Of a stretch of 64,000 bases of DNA, positions 30,391 to 39,686 are shown piece by piece; the first letter of the stretch is position 1, and every line of letters begins with the position of its first letter. The notes under the pieces were generated by a model, which saw only the letters and a program-made list of their open reading frames with translations, was not told the DNA's origin and ran no database searches. The translations under genes were made by a program, and so were the position numbers. This DNA comes from an uncultured Pelagibacteraceae bacterium (GTDB lineage Bacteria > Pseudomonadota > Alphaproteobacteria > Pelagibacterales > Pelagibacteraceae). The stretch is taken from contig CACEEJ010000001.1 of the NCBI GenBank assembly GCA_902558545.1, positions 33,534 through 97,533 on the forward strand. Reading direction: 5' to 3'.

Positions 30391-32045
30391 TAATTATCTT
30401 TAACCATATCATTTTTCATTTCATCCCCAAAGTATTTTAGGATGTTTTGAATAGGAGTGGGAATAGCTCCGCATAAAGCACACAAACAACCTTTTTTCAT
30501 TGTAACAAGCAATTCTTCAAGCAATTTCAAAGGTATTTTTGCAGTTTTCTTTTTAGCTTGATCAAACATTTCTTTACCTCTGTAAGATCCAAGTCTTCCA
30601 GGGAAACATTTTCCACATGATTCTTCTGCAGAAAATTCAAATAGATGATGAATATATTCAGCCATAGAAAAATCTTTAGGAATACTCACCACACTAGCAT
30701 GACCCAACATGAAACCTTTTGCAGTAAACTCCTGAAAATCTAAATTAAGATTTTCTATTTCACTTAATGGAACCACACCACCAAGTGGCCCACCAATTTG
30801 AAAAGCTTTTAATGGTTCTTTGTATCCTCCACCAATTTCATTAAATATTTTTTTCATTGGAGTTCCCATGTCAATTTCATAAACACCTGGGTTGTTAAAG
30901 AAACTATCCAAACAAACCAATTTAGTACCTGCAGATTTTTTATTTCCTACAGATGAAAATTTTTCAGAACCATTTATTAAAATTCCTGTAGCAGCTGCTA
31001 AAGTTTCAACATTGTTAACTACAGTTGGTTTTTTATATAATCCTTCTGTAACAGGAAAAGGCGGTCTAACATCAACTTCTGCTCTTCTTCCTTCAATAGA
31101 TGCAATCAAAGCTGTTTCTTCTCCACAAATATAAGCACCCTGACCAATACAAATTCCAAGATCAAAAGAAAAATCGGTTCCTAAAATATTTTCACCTAGA
31201 AGACCTAACTTTTTAAGTTCATTTATACTTCCATTGATGGCTTCAATAGATTTTGGATATTCTCCACGAATATATAAAACTCCCTCATCGCTTCCAATTA
31301 CAAATCCACACATTACCATTCCAAAAATAACTTTTAGAGGCTGGTCTTCTAATAAATATCTATCTGAAAAAGCTCCAGAGTCACCTTCGTCTGCATTACA
31401 GATAACATACTTTTTTTCTCCTTTAGCTTTACTACAAAAATCCCATTTCATTCCTGTCGGAAATCCTGCACCACCTCTTCCAGTTAAATTAGAATCTAAG
31501 AGTGATTTAACAATTTCTTTTTTATCAGTTTTTAAAAATTTATTTAATTGATCTTTAAATTGGTCAGTTGATGAAAGTTTATCATCCATTAAGAAACTTG
31601 TTGTTGCAAAACTTTTTGAGAAAAATTTCTCTTGTTTAATATCTTCACCTTTAATTATTTGGTCAATTTTTTCTATATCCTTCCCAGCATAATTTTCTCC
31701 ATCATAATGGAATGCATGGTTTTCATAACAATGTCCTAAGCAAAACATTTCTCCAACTTTATCGTCACCAAGTTTTTCTTTTAAAGTATCTTTTAACTTC
31801 TCTTGTGTGCCAGCACACATACATGCACTACCATTACAAACAAAAGCTTTCTTTTCTCTATGAGATGGTCTTAAAAATTCATAAAATGATTCAGCTCCAT
31901 GAAGTGTTGAAACCCCAAGGTTATGTTTTTTAGCAATTTCCTTAATATCCTGTGGTTTTTCGCTTAATGTATTTTCTGAAATTTGCTTAAATAAATTATC
32001 TTTTAAGCCAATTCTACCAGATAAATTACTTATGTTTTTTGACAC
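30390..32045 (-). CDS. formate dehydrogenase beta subunit; NuoE-like and NuoF-like domains fused
   Basis: NuoE-like VCNGSACMCAGT...CLGHCYENHAF; NuoF-like GRGGAGFPTGMKW, CNADEGDSGAFSDR, GAYICGEETALIASIEG, ESCGKCFPGR, CLCALCG. Confidence 0.93.
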   Translation of the reverse strand: MSKNISNLSGRIGLKDNLFKQISENTLSEKPQDIKEIAKKHNLGVSTLHGAESFYEFLRPSHREKKAFVCNGSACMCAGTQEKLKDTLKEKLGDDKVGEMFCLGHCYENHAFHYDGENYAGKDIEKIDQIIKGEDIKQEKFFSKSFATTSFLMDDKLSSTDQFKDQLNKFLKTDKKEIVKSLLDSNLTGRGGAGFPTGMKWDFCSKAKGEKKYVICNADEGDSGAFSDRYLLEDQPLKVIFGMVMCGFVIGSDEGVLYIRGEYPKSIEAINGSINELKKLGLLGENILGTDFSFDLGICIGQGAYICGEETALIASIEGRRAEVDVRPPFPVTEGLYKKPTVVNNVETLAAATGILINGSEKFSSVGNKKSAGTKLVCLDSFFNNPGVYEIDMGTPMKKIFNEIGGGYKEPLKAFQIGGPLGGVVPLSEIENLNLDFQEFTAKGFMLGHASVVSIPKDFSMAEYIHHLFEFSAEESCGKCFPGRLGSYRGKEMFDQAKKKTAKIPLKLLEELLVTMKKGCLCALCGAIPTPIQNILKYFGDEMKNDMVKDN

Positions 32046-32066
32046 AAATACCCTTTTCTTTATTAT

Positions 32067-32906
32067 TTATTTCACAATAACTTTTTTGTTATTTGTGTAA
32101 ATATTAAAACTATCCCTCTTTACGAAACCTATAAGGGTAATGTCAAATTTATTCGCTAAATCTATAGCAAGACTTGTTGGCGCACCAACACCAATCATTA
32201 TACCAACATCTGTCATTAAAACCTTTTGAACCAGCTCAAAATTAAGTCTTCCGGAGCATGTGATAAATTGAGATTTTGGATCAAGTTTACCATTTTTTAA
32301 AGTGCAACCAATAAGCTTATCTAAAGCATTGTGTCTTCCTACATCTTCTCTTAAATCTATCAGTTCCCCACTAGAATTAAAGAGACCACTTGCATGAATA
32401 CCACCTGTTTTGCTGAACTCTGATTGAGCTTCTCGCAAAGTATCAGGAGATTGAACTATAATATCTTTTGAAATTTTTGGTTCAGAAGCGTGAGTTTTAT
32501 TTTTTTTTACAATCTCAAGTGCATCTAATGAAGATTTTCCGCATACACCACAGGAAGAATTAGTTAAAAAATCTCTTTTTATTTTCGCTATATTAACATT
32601 TTCTGAATTTATTAAAGTTGCTAAGATTTTATTTTGGATGTTGTATTGGCCAACTTTTTCACCATAACTTTCAACAGAAGCAATATCTTCTAAAGATGTA
32701 ATAATTTGTTCATTAAACAAAAAACCTGTTACCAAGTCTTCATCATGACCTGGTGTTCTCATTGTGATAGATAAATTTTGATTAATCCATTTATCTTCTG
32801 ATTTATATTTTAGAGAAATTTCAAGAGGCTCTTCAATGGATATTAAATCTTCGGTCTCACTAAAATTTTTTGAAGAAAATTTTGTAACTTTATATTTTGA
32901 ATTCAT
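32067..32906 (-). CDS. fdhD: formate dehydrogenase accessory sulfurtransferase
   Basis: MRTPGHDEDLVTGFLFNE, TNSSCGVCGKSSLDAL, REDVGRHNALDKLIG. Confidence 0.95.
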   Translation of the reverse strand: MNSKYKVTKFSSKNFSETEDLISIEEPLEISLKYKSEDKWINQNLSITMRTPGHDEDLVTGFLFNEQIITSLEDIASVESYGEKVGQYNIQNKILATLINSENVNIAKIKRDFLTNSSCGVCGKSSLDALEIVKKNKTHASEPKISKDIIVQSPDTLREAQSEFSKTGGIHASGLFNSSGELIDLREDVGRHNALDKLIGCTLKNGKLDPKSQFITCSGRLNFELVQKVLMTDVGIMIGVGAPTSLAIDLANKFDITLIGFVKRDSFNIYTNNKKVIVK

Positions 32907-32910
32907 TAAA

Positions 32911-33387
32911 TTATTTTAAAGGATAATTTTTTTTCAAAAGATATTTGTTAACAATTATTGCCAATAATAGAATAATAATACACCCAAAAATTATTGGATT
33001 AATTAGATAATCGTAAGAGGCACTACCTATAATTACCATTATAGGATTTCCTCCAGCTGGTGGATGGACAACATTCAATAATATCATTAAAAATACCCCG
33101 ATACCAACTGCAGCTGCAATATTGATATAAATAGGTAGTGGAATAAAATGAACAAAAATCACACCAACGAAAGCTGTTACCAGATGTCCAAAAAAAACAT
33201 TTTTTGGTTGAGCAAATGGGCTTTCAGGAAAACCAAATAACAAAACCATGGAAGATCCAAAAGACCCTGCTATAAAATAGCCAAGAGTACTTTTGTAAGT
33301 AAGCACTGTTAACACACAAATTGTGAATGCTGAAAAAAATCCAGCAATTAATGCTTTCTGCAAAATAGGTTTTGAAATATTAATCAT
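32911..33387 (-). CDS. HPP-family integral membrane protein
   Basis: HPPAGGNPIMVIIG signature, four TM segments, 158 aa. Confidence 0.88.
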   Translation of the reverse strand: MINISKPILQKALIAGFFSAFTICVLTVLTYKSTLGYFIAGSFGSSMVLLFGFPESPFAQPKNVFFGHLVTAFVGVIFVHFIPLPIYINIAAAVGIGVFLMILLNVVHPPAGGNPIMVIIGSASYDYLINPIIFGCIIILLLAIIVNKYLLKKNYPLK

Positions 33388-33786
33388 TTAAAATTTTAAA
33401 GCTTTTGCAATTGTTCTTAAAGGTAATAACAAACATTCTTTCCTGGAGAGGTTTTTTTTATCAAAAATTTCCATAAAATCCTTCCAATGTTTCTCCAAAG
33501 TTATTTTAACATCATCAAACGATTGCTCTCCAATTTCAATAAATCCTTTAATTTCCTCTATCTTTTTTTCCTTTATTTTTCTTGATAGTAAACTAACTGA
33601 AGCCTGACAATAAACACATGATTTGCACTGATAAGCCATATCTTTTACAACTTCGTCTTTAACAATTAAGCTTATTTCCATTTCATCTCCACATAATGGA
33701 TTTTTGTGTTTAGTTTTATGAGTGTAATTTTCAAGAACTTTGTTGTTTTCTGTATGTGAGGCAATTTCTAAAATTCTTAAGTCCAT
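33388..33786 (-). CDS. NifU/IscU-like iron-sulfur scaffold protein
   Basis: KNPLCGDEMEISLIVKD...CKSCVYCQASVSLLSRKI Cys pattern of IscU/SufU-type N-terminal domain. Confidence 0.8.
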   Translation of the reverse strand: MDLRILEIASHTENNKVLENYTHKTKHKNPLCGDEMEISLIVKDEVVKDMAYQCKSCVYCQASVSLLSRKIKEKKIEEIKGFIEIGEQSFDDVKITLEKHWKDFMEIFDKKNLSRKECLLLPLRTIAKALKF

Positions 33787-33829
33787 TTAATTTCTTTAAT
33801 TCAAGTTTGAATGTTTTATATTTTGATAA

Positions 33830-34432
33830 ATGGATCATAACAATATTTTAGGCACAGTGCTAGCAGGCGGAAAGTCACAAAGATTTGGTGAAGATAAATC
33901 ACAAGTGACCCTAGGAAACAAGCTATTAATAGATTACGTGTTGTCAGAAATAATTGATCAATTTAAAGAGATTTTGATTGTCTCAAATAATTTGATAAAT
34001 TTTCAAAGTTCAGAAAAAATAACTAAAATTGAAGACTATAAAAAAGGACTTGGTCCTTTATGTGGGGTTTTATCTGCCATGAAATGGATCAAAACAAATA
34101 AAAGAGATTACCAGTGGATAGCAACCTTCCCTGTGGATACTCCTTTCTTTAAGAAACAAATACTAAAAGATTTCATTAAAAATATTAATTTCAAAGATAG
34201 TGATTTATTTTTTATTAAATCGAATAATACAAGACATAATATTTTTGGCTTATGGTCAATAAAATTACTAGATAGATTAGAAAAGGACTTAGATGATGGA
34301 GAAAGAAAAGTAGAGTTATGGGCAAATAATGTTGGGGTTAAAATAATTAATATGGAGTTTCCAAACAATGATCCATTCTTTAATATAAATACAAAACAAG
34401 ATTTACAAAAAGCTAAAGAAATATTGAAATGA
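33830..34432 (+). CDS. mobA: molybdenum cofactor guanylyltransferase
   Basis: VLAGGKSQRFGEDKSQ; next to moeA and the formate dehydrogenase operon. Confidence 0.93.
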   Translation: MDHNNILGTVLAGGKSQRFGEDKSQVTLGNKLLIDYVLSEIIDQFKEILIVSNNLINFQSSEKITKIEDYKKGLGPLCGVLSAMKWIKTNKRDYQWIATFPVDTPFFKKQILKDFIKNINFKDSDLFFIKSNNTRHNIFGLWSIKLLDRLEKDLDDGERKVELWANNVGVKIINMEFPNNDPFFNINTKQDLQKAKEILK

Positions 34433-35682
34433 TTAGTTACGATCAATCTAAGAAAATATTAAAAAAGGCAAAAATTAAAATTAAAGATGAGAAAATTAAT
34501 AGTATTAAATCCTTAAATAGAGTTGTTTCTAGCAATGTTTATTCTAATATAAATTATCCAACAGGTGATAATGCTGCTTTTGATGGATATGCGATTAATT
34601 CAAAAGATACAATTCATATTAAAAAAAATTCTCAAAAAGAATTCAAGATAATTGGCTCAATTGCTGCTGGTTCTAAACCATTAAAGAAAAAAATTAAAAA
34701 ATTTGATGCAATAGAGATAATGACAGGAGGGATTATTCCAAAAGGGTTTGATACAATTATTCCTATTGAGCAAATTAATTTCTATCCAAATAAAAATAAT
34801 AAAAAATATATTTTAATAAATCAAAAAATTAAAAAATATAATCACGTAAGATTTGCAGGCTCAGATTTTAAAAAAGGTGAGGTTGTAATAAAAAAAAATA
34901 CTATTGTTCAACCAAACCATATTTTAGCTTTTAAAAGTTTAGGTATTAAACAAATTAAAGTAAAAAAAAAGATTAATATATTGTTTTTTTCAACTGGAAA
35001 CGAAATATCAAACAAAGATAATATTCCAGTTTGGATGGTAAGAAATTCTAACACACACTATATTAAAAACTTAAATCAAAATTTTTTATTTAATTTTAAA
35101 AGTGGAAGTATATTAAGAGATAATCATCAAAATATTTTTAAACAAAAAATAAATAAATTAATTAAATCTAAAGATGATATTATTATTACGTCAGGCGCAG
35201 TTTCTGCTGGTAAGTTTGATTTCATACCTGATGTTGTTAAAAAATTTAAGTTATCAAGCTATTTTAAAAGTGCTGCAATAAGGCCTGGAAAACCAATAAT
35301 GTTTGCAAAAATCAAAGGAAAAGAAAAGGCAATATTCGGACTCCCCGGAAATCCAATCTCTTCAGCTGCATGTTTTAGATTTTTTGTAATTCCATATATT
35401 TTAAATGCCTTAGGGTTATCAGAAGAAAAATCAATTAAAGCTATTTTGACGAATGGTTTTGATAAAAAAAAGAATTTCACAAGATTTGTGAAGAGCCAAT
35501 TAAGCACAACTAAAAATGGAAAACTAAATGTTGAAATTTTAAAAGGTCAAGAGTCTTTTAGAATTAAATCATTTGTAAAATCAAATATTTGGGTTTTGTT
35601 ACCAGCTGGCAAATCAAAATTTAAAAAGGGAGATATCGTTGATTGCTTTTTCCCCAATCTTTCAAATCAAAATTTAGTTTAG
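34429..35682 (+). CDS. moeA: molybdopterin molybdenumtransferase
   Basis: PTGDNAAFDGYAI, IMTGGIIPKGFDTIIPIE, FGLPGNPISSAACF. Confidence 0.95.
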   Translation: MISYDQSKKILKKAKIKIKDEKINSIKSLNRVVSSNVYSNINYPTGDNAAFDGYAINSKDTIHIKKNSQKEFKIIGSIAAGSKPLKKKIKKFDAIEIMTGGIIPKGFDTIIPIEQINFYPNKNNKKYILINQKIKKYNHVRFAGSDFKKGEVVIKKNTIVQPNHILAFKSLGIKQIKVKKKINILFFSTGNEISNKDNIPVWMVRNSNTHYIKNLNQNFLFNFKSGSILRDNHQNIFKQKINKLIKSKDDIIITSGAVSAGKFDFIPDVVKKFKLSSYFKSAAIRPGKPIMFAKIKGKEKAIFGLPGNPISSAACFRFFVIPYILNALGLSEEKSIKAILTNGFDKKKNFTRFVKSQLSTTKNGKLNVEILKGQESFRIKSFVKSNIWVLLPAGKSKFKKGDIVDCFFPNLSNQNLV

Positions 35683-35731
35683 AAACGTATTTTTGTTGTA
35701 GAAAATTCTATTTACAATTAGATTTCTCATT

Positions 35732-36637
35732 ATGTTAGAGTTGAGAAATCCAAGAATTGCTATCCCCGTTGTACTTTTTGCTGGTCTATTGTGGTCGTTT
35801 GGCCCATTAGTGGTTAGATACATGGATAATCCGCAATTGGCACCTTGGCAGTATATTTTTGGCAGAGGTTTAACAATTTTCATCCTTTTAAATCTTTATT
35901 TATTTTTCGAGGAAGGAAAAAATTTTTACAAAAACTATTATAAAATAGGTTTATCTGGAGTAATCGGTGGATCTGGGTTGGGGATCGCTATGATTACATT
36001 TATTTATTCAATTACAAATACTAGTGCCGCAGTTACTTTGCTTTGTTTAGCAGCAATGCCTTTTTTTACAGCATTATTAGCATTTTTATTTTTAAGAGAA
36101 AAAATTTCTCTCAATGTTTGGATATCAATAATAATTGCAACAATTGGTATCATTATTATGGCATTTGGAAATACTGGTGAAAAATCATTAATTGGTTTTG
36201 TATTTGGTTTAACTTCTTCAATAGGTTTCTCAGTTTTTTCTGTAACGCTTAGATGGAGAAAAGAAACACCAAAATTCACAACAGTAGCTTTTGCAGGTTT
36301 CTTTTGTTTTGTGTTTGCAACAATTATGATTTTATCAAAAGACTTAGTTTTCTTTTCATCTAGCTATAACGGAGCTTTGTTTTCTTTGCATGGGACACTA
36401 GTTTGTTTTGGTTTAATTTTATATTCAATTGGATCTAAAGCTATACCAGCAGCAGAATTAACTTTATTATCTTTAACTGAAGTTGTAGGTGGAATTTTTT
36501 GGGTTTGGTTGCCATTATTTGGCATTAACGAAGTGCCATCCACAAATACTATAATTGGTGGTTTTTTTCTTTTTGTATCTATATTTTATTACAGTTTAAT
36601 AATGAGATGGAACAAAAGACATATAGCATTAAATTAA
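35732..36637 (+). CDS. EamA/DMT-family permease (in creatinase cassette)
   Basis: Ten hydrophobic segments, EamA repeats; 1-nt gap to creatinase. Confidence 0.88.
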   Translation: MLELRNPRIAIPVVLFAGLLWSFGPLVVRYMDNPQLAPWQYIFGRGLTIFILLNLYLFFEEGKNFYKNYYKIGLSGVIGGSGLGIAMITFIYSITNTSAAVTLLCLAAMPFFTALLAFLFLREKISLNVWISIIIATIGIIIMAFGNTGEKSLIGFVFGLTSSIGFSVFSVTLRWRKETPKFTTVAFAGFFCFVFATIMILSKDLVFFSSSYNGALFSLHGTLVCFGLILYSIGSKAIPAAELTLLSLTEVVGGIFWVWLPLFGINEVPSTNTIIGGFFLFVSIFYYSLIMRWNKRHIALN

Positions 36638-36638
36638 T

Positions 36639-37856
36639 ATGGAACGACCAGATTTTTTTGAACTTAAAAATGGTGAAAAAGTAAAATTACCATTTACCGA
36701 TAAAGAGTATAACGATCGAGTAAGCAAACTTAGATCAGTGATGGACCAAAATGGTCTTGATATGGTTATCTTAACCTCAATGCATAATGTTGCATACTAC
36801 ACTGGATTTATTTATTGCTCTTTTGGTAGACCTTACGGATGTGTGATCACTCAAAATAAAATTTCAACAATTTCAGCCAACATCGATGCAAGTCAACCAT
36901 GGCGTAGATCTCATTGTGATAACGTAATTTATACTGATTGGAAAAGAGATAATTTTTTAAGAGCCATTGTTTCAATCATTGGAAGAGACGAACCTCCAAA
37001 AAATATTGGAATTGAAAATGATCATGTAACGTTAGATATGCGAGAAAAAATAGGGTCTATTTTTACTTTCACTGTGTTTAGCGATGTTTCAAAAGATCTA
37101 ATGAAACTAAGAATGATTAAATCTGACGAAGAAATTGAGATCATAAGAAATGGTGCAAGAATTGCTGACATTGGTGGTGAAGAAATAGTTAAAAATATTA
37201 GAGAAGATAATACAGAGATCGAAGTAGCAATTGCAGCAAGAGATAGAATGGAAAGAGAGATTGTAAAAAGTTATCCGGGTGCAGAGTACATGGATACTTG
37301 GGTATGGTTTCAATCGGGTATCAATACAGATGGAGCTCACAACCCAAAGACTAATAGAAAATTAGTTAAAGGAGATATTTTATCTTTAAATACTTTTCCA
37401 ATGATCTCAGGATACTACACTGCGCTAGAGCGAACATTATTTTTAGATCATGCTGATGATGCTTCTCTTAAAGCTTGGGAGGCAAATGTTAAAGTTCACA
37501 AATGTGGATTAGAATTAATTAAACCAGGTGTTAAGTGTTCTGATATTTGTCATGAGCTTAACGAACTTTTTGCTGAGCTTGGTTATCTTCAGTATCGAAC
37601 TTTCGGTTACGGACATTCATTTGGTATGCTCTCTCATTTTTATGGAAGAGAGGCTGGATTAGAATTAAGAGAAGATATTGATACGGTGTTAGAAGAAAAC
37701 ATGGTTGTTTCAATGGAGCCGATGATAATGATCCCAGAAGGTAATCCTGGTGCAGGTGGATATAGAGAACATGATATTTTGGTGATTGGTAAAGATGGAG
37801 TAGAAAATATTACAAAATTTCCTTTTGGTCCTGAGCATAATATTATAAAAAACTAA
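36639..37856 (+). CDS. creatinase (creatine amidinohydrolase), M24/pita-bread family
   Basis: YCSFGRPYGCVIT, ANIDASQPWRRSHCDNVIYTDWKRDN, DTWVWFQSGINTDGAHNP, ALERTLFLDH, LQYRTFGYGHSFG.LSHFYGREAGLELREDIDTVLE; closely resembles Pseudomonas creatinase as recalled from memory. Confidence 0.88.
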   Translation: MERPDFFELKNGEKVKLPFTDKEYNDRVSKLRSVMDQNGLDMVILTSMHNVAYYTGFIYCSFGRPYGCVITQNKISTISANIDASQPWRRSHCDNVIYTDWKRDNFLRAIVSIIGRDEPPKNIGIENDHVTLDMREKIGSIFTFTVFSDVSKDLMKLRMIKSDEEIEIIRNGARIADIGGEEIVKNIREDNTEIEVAIAARDRMEREIVKSYPGAEYMDTWVWFQSGINTDGAHNPKTNRKLVKGDILSLNTFPMISGYYTALERTLFLDHADDASLKAWEANVKVHKCGLELIKPGVKCSDICHELNELFAELGYLQYRTFGYGHSFGMLSHFYGREAGLELREDIDTVLEENMVVSMEPMIMIPEGNPGAGGYREHDILVIGKDGVENITKFPFGPEHNIIKN

Positions 37857-37861
37857 CCTTT

Positions 37862-38977
37862 ATGAGCGAGAATAAAACTATTGTTAATAGTTGGAATGAG
37901 TGGGATCCGTTAAAACATGTAATTGTTGGAAGAGCGGATGGAACTTGTATACCAGCACCAGAGCCTGCATTAGATGCAAAAGTTCCAGAAGACAGTGATA
38001 TGCGAGGTCAGTTTGGACCAAGAACAAAAGATACTGTCGATAAAGCAAATGAATTATTAGATAACTTTTCAAATATGCTTCAAAAAAGAGGTATTAAAGT
38101 TGATCGACCAACACCAATTGATTTTAATCAAAAGACATCCACACCAGATTGGGAAGCCGAAACAATGTTTGGCTGCATGCCTCCAAGAGATGTTTTGTTG
38201 ACAGTAGGAAACGAAATTTTAGAAGCTACAATGAGTTATCGTTGTCGTTGGTTTGAATATTTATGTTACCGACCACTTCTAAAAGATTATTATAATCAAG
38301 ATCCTAATATGAGACACGAGACTGCTCCAAAACCAAGATTAACTGATGCAGATTATAGAAAAGATTATCTATCAGATAAAATTGGTGTTCAAAAAAGATT
38401 AGAGTGGACTGAAAAAAAATATTTTGTAACCACTGAAGAAGAACCATTATTTGATGCAGCGGACGTACTAAGATTTGGTAAAGATTTAGTTGTACAACAT
38501 GGTTTTACAACAAATTTAAAAGGAATTGATTGGCTAAAAAGACATTATAAAGATCACAGAGTTCATGCTGTTAACTTCCCAGGTGATCCTTATCCAATTC
38601 ACATTGATGCAACTTTCACCCCAATCAAAGAAGGTTTAATTATTAACAATCCTCAAAGAAGACTTCCCAAGGAACAAAGAAAATTATTTGAAGATAATGG
38701 TTGGGAAATCGTAGACAGTGCACAACCAGCACATAACGAACCACCTCCATTATGTTATTCATCAACTTGGCTATCAATGAATGTTTTAGTTTTGGACCCT
38801 AAGACTGTATGTGTGGAAAAAAGTGAAAAATATCAAGCTGAACAATTAGATAAATTAGGAATGGAAGTTATACCCGTAGAGCTTAGAGATGCCTACGCTT
38901 TTGGTGGAGGTTTACATTGTTGTACTGCAGATGTTTACAGAGAAGGTGAACTCAAAGATTATTTTCCAAAACAATAA
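37862..38977 (+). CDS. glycine amidinotransferase (AGAT)-like enzyme
   Basis: NEWDPLKHVIVGRADGTC, FVTTEEEPLFDAADVLRFGKD, HIDATFTPI, SSTWLSMNVLVLD, AFGGGLHCCTADV; candidate catalytic Asp/His/Cys residues all present. Confidence 0.88.
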   Translation: MSENKTIVNSWNEWDPLKHVIVGRADGTCIPAPEPALDAKVPEDSDMRGQFGPRTKDTVDKANELLDNFSNMLQKRGIKVDRPTPIDFNQKTSTPDWEAETMFGCMPPRDVLLTVGNEILEATMSYRCRWFEYLCYRPLLKDYYNQDPNMRHETAPKPRLTDADYRKDYLSDKIGVQKRLEWTEKKYFVTTEEEPLFDAADVLRFGKDLVVQHGFTTNLKGIDWLKRHYKDHRVHAVNFPGDPYPIHIDATFTPIKEGLIINNPQRRLPKEQRKLFEDNGWEIVDSAQPAHNEPPPLCYSSTWLSMNVLVLDPKTVCVEKSEKYQAEQLDKLGMEVIPVELRDAYAFGGGLHCCTADVYREGELKDYFPKQ

Positions 38978-39205
38978 TTAATTTGGATTTTGTTTTAAAA
39001 ATTCAATGTATTTAATAACATCATTATATTTTTCATCAGGAATATCTTTGTAGCTTGCATTGAATTTACTTTTTACACATATGGCAACATGAGCATATGG
39101 GTTTCTTCCTTTAGGATGATTTGGGTGATCAGGTAATTGACCTACCAAATAATCGCCAGCTTCCTGAATAATTTTCCAGAGTTTACTTGCGTTCTCTTTG
39201 TTCAT
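38978..39205 (-). CDS. conserved-looking small hypothetical protein
   Basis: 75 aa ORF, last in compact minus-strand operon; motif LPDHPNHPKGRNPYAHVAI. Confidence 0.6.
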   Translation of the reverse strand: MNKENASKLWKIIQEAGDYLVGQLPDHPNHPKGRNPYAHVAICVKSKFNASYKDIPDEKYNDVIKYIEFLKQNPN

Positions 39206-39216
39206 ACAGTTTAGTT

Positions 39217-39684
39217 TTATCTAAAAAATAAACTTTTTCTAATATCTATAATTTCTCTGATCTTTTTGTCCTTAATAGCATTCCAAGAAACAAATAAAGT
39301 ACATAATTGATATAATGCAAATATCTCATTTTTTTGATTTTGAGATAAATCACTATCTGCCTCTACATAGTTTTTAAAATAAGAAATATTATTTCTTGCA
39401 CAGTTTAAATAGTATTTACAAGCATCTGTAACTGTAGATTTTGACCACCAGTTTGAATCTCTGAAAAGATTAGATATTTCTTGATAGAAAGAACTTGTTT
39501 CAGAAATAGTCAAATCCTTTTGAACATTTTCAGAAAATTGATCTAATTCAAATTGAATTAGAGTTAATATTTTTTTTTCACTACTTCTCTTCACAAGTAG
39601 TTCAATGACATTTTTATATGACATTGATTGGATTTTATTCCAATTATCAAAAAAATCGTTTGGTGCTTTATTTGAATCTACCAT
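39217..39684 (-). CDS. hypothetical protein
   Basis: 155 aa helical-looking ORF, 2-bp gap from upstream Gfo/Idh gene, no family recognised. Confidence 0.6.
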   Translation of the reverse strand: MVDSNKAPNDFFDNWNKIQSMSYKNVIELLVKRSSEKKILTLIQFELDQFSENVQKDLTISETSSFYQEISNLFRDSNWWSKSTVTDACKYYLNCARNNISYFKNYVEADSDLSQNQKNEIFALYQLCTLFVSWNAIKDKKIREIIDIRKSLFFR

Positions 39685-39686
39685 GT

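Noticed and set aside
31234-31551. 105-aa plus-strand ORF opposite the FDH beta subunit
   Set aside because: Shadow ORF; sense-strand product is a clear NuoF-like protein.
34108-34446. 112-aa minus-strand ORF opposite mobA
   Set aside because: Shadow ORF; no motif, overlaps mobA coding.
36639-37856. Generic Xaa-Pro aminopeptidase call for the M24 protein
   Set aside because: Long creatinase-specific blocks make creatinase the better call than a generic M24 peptidase.
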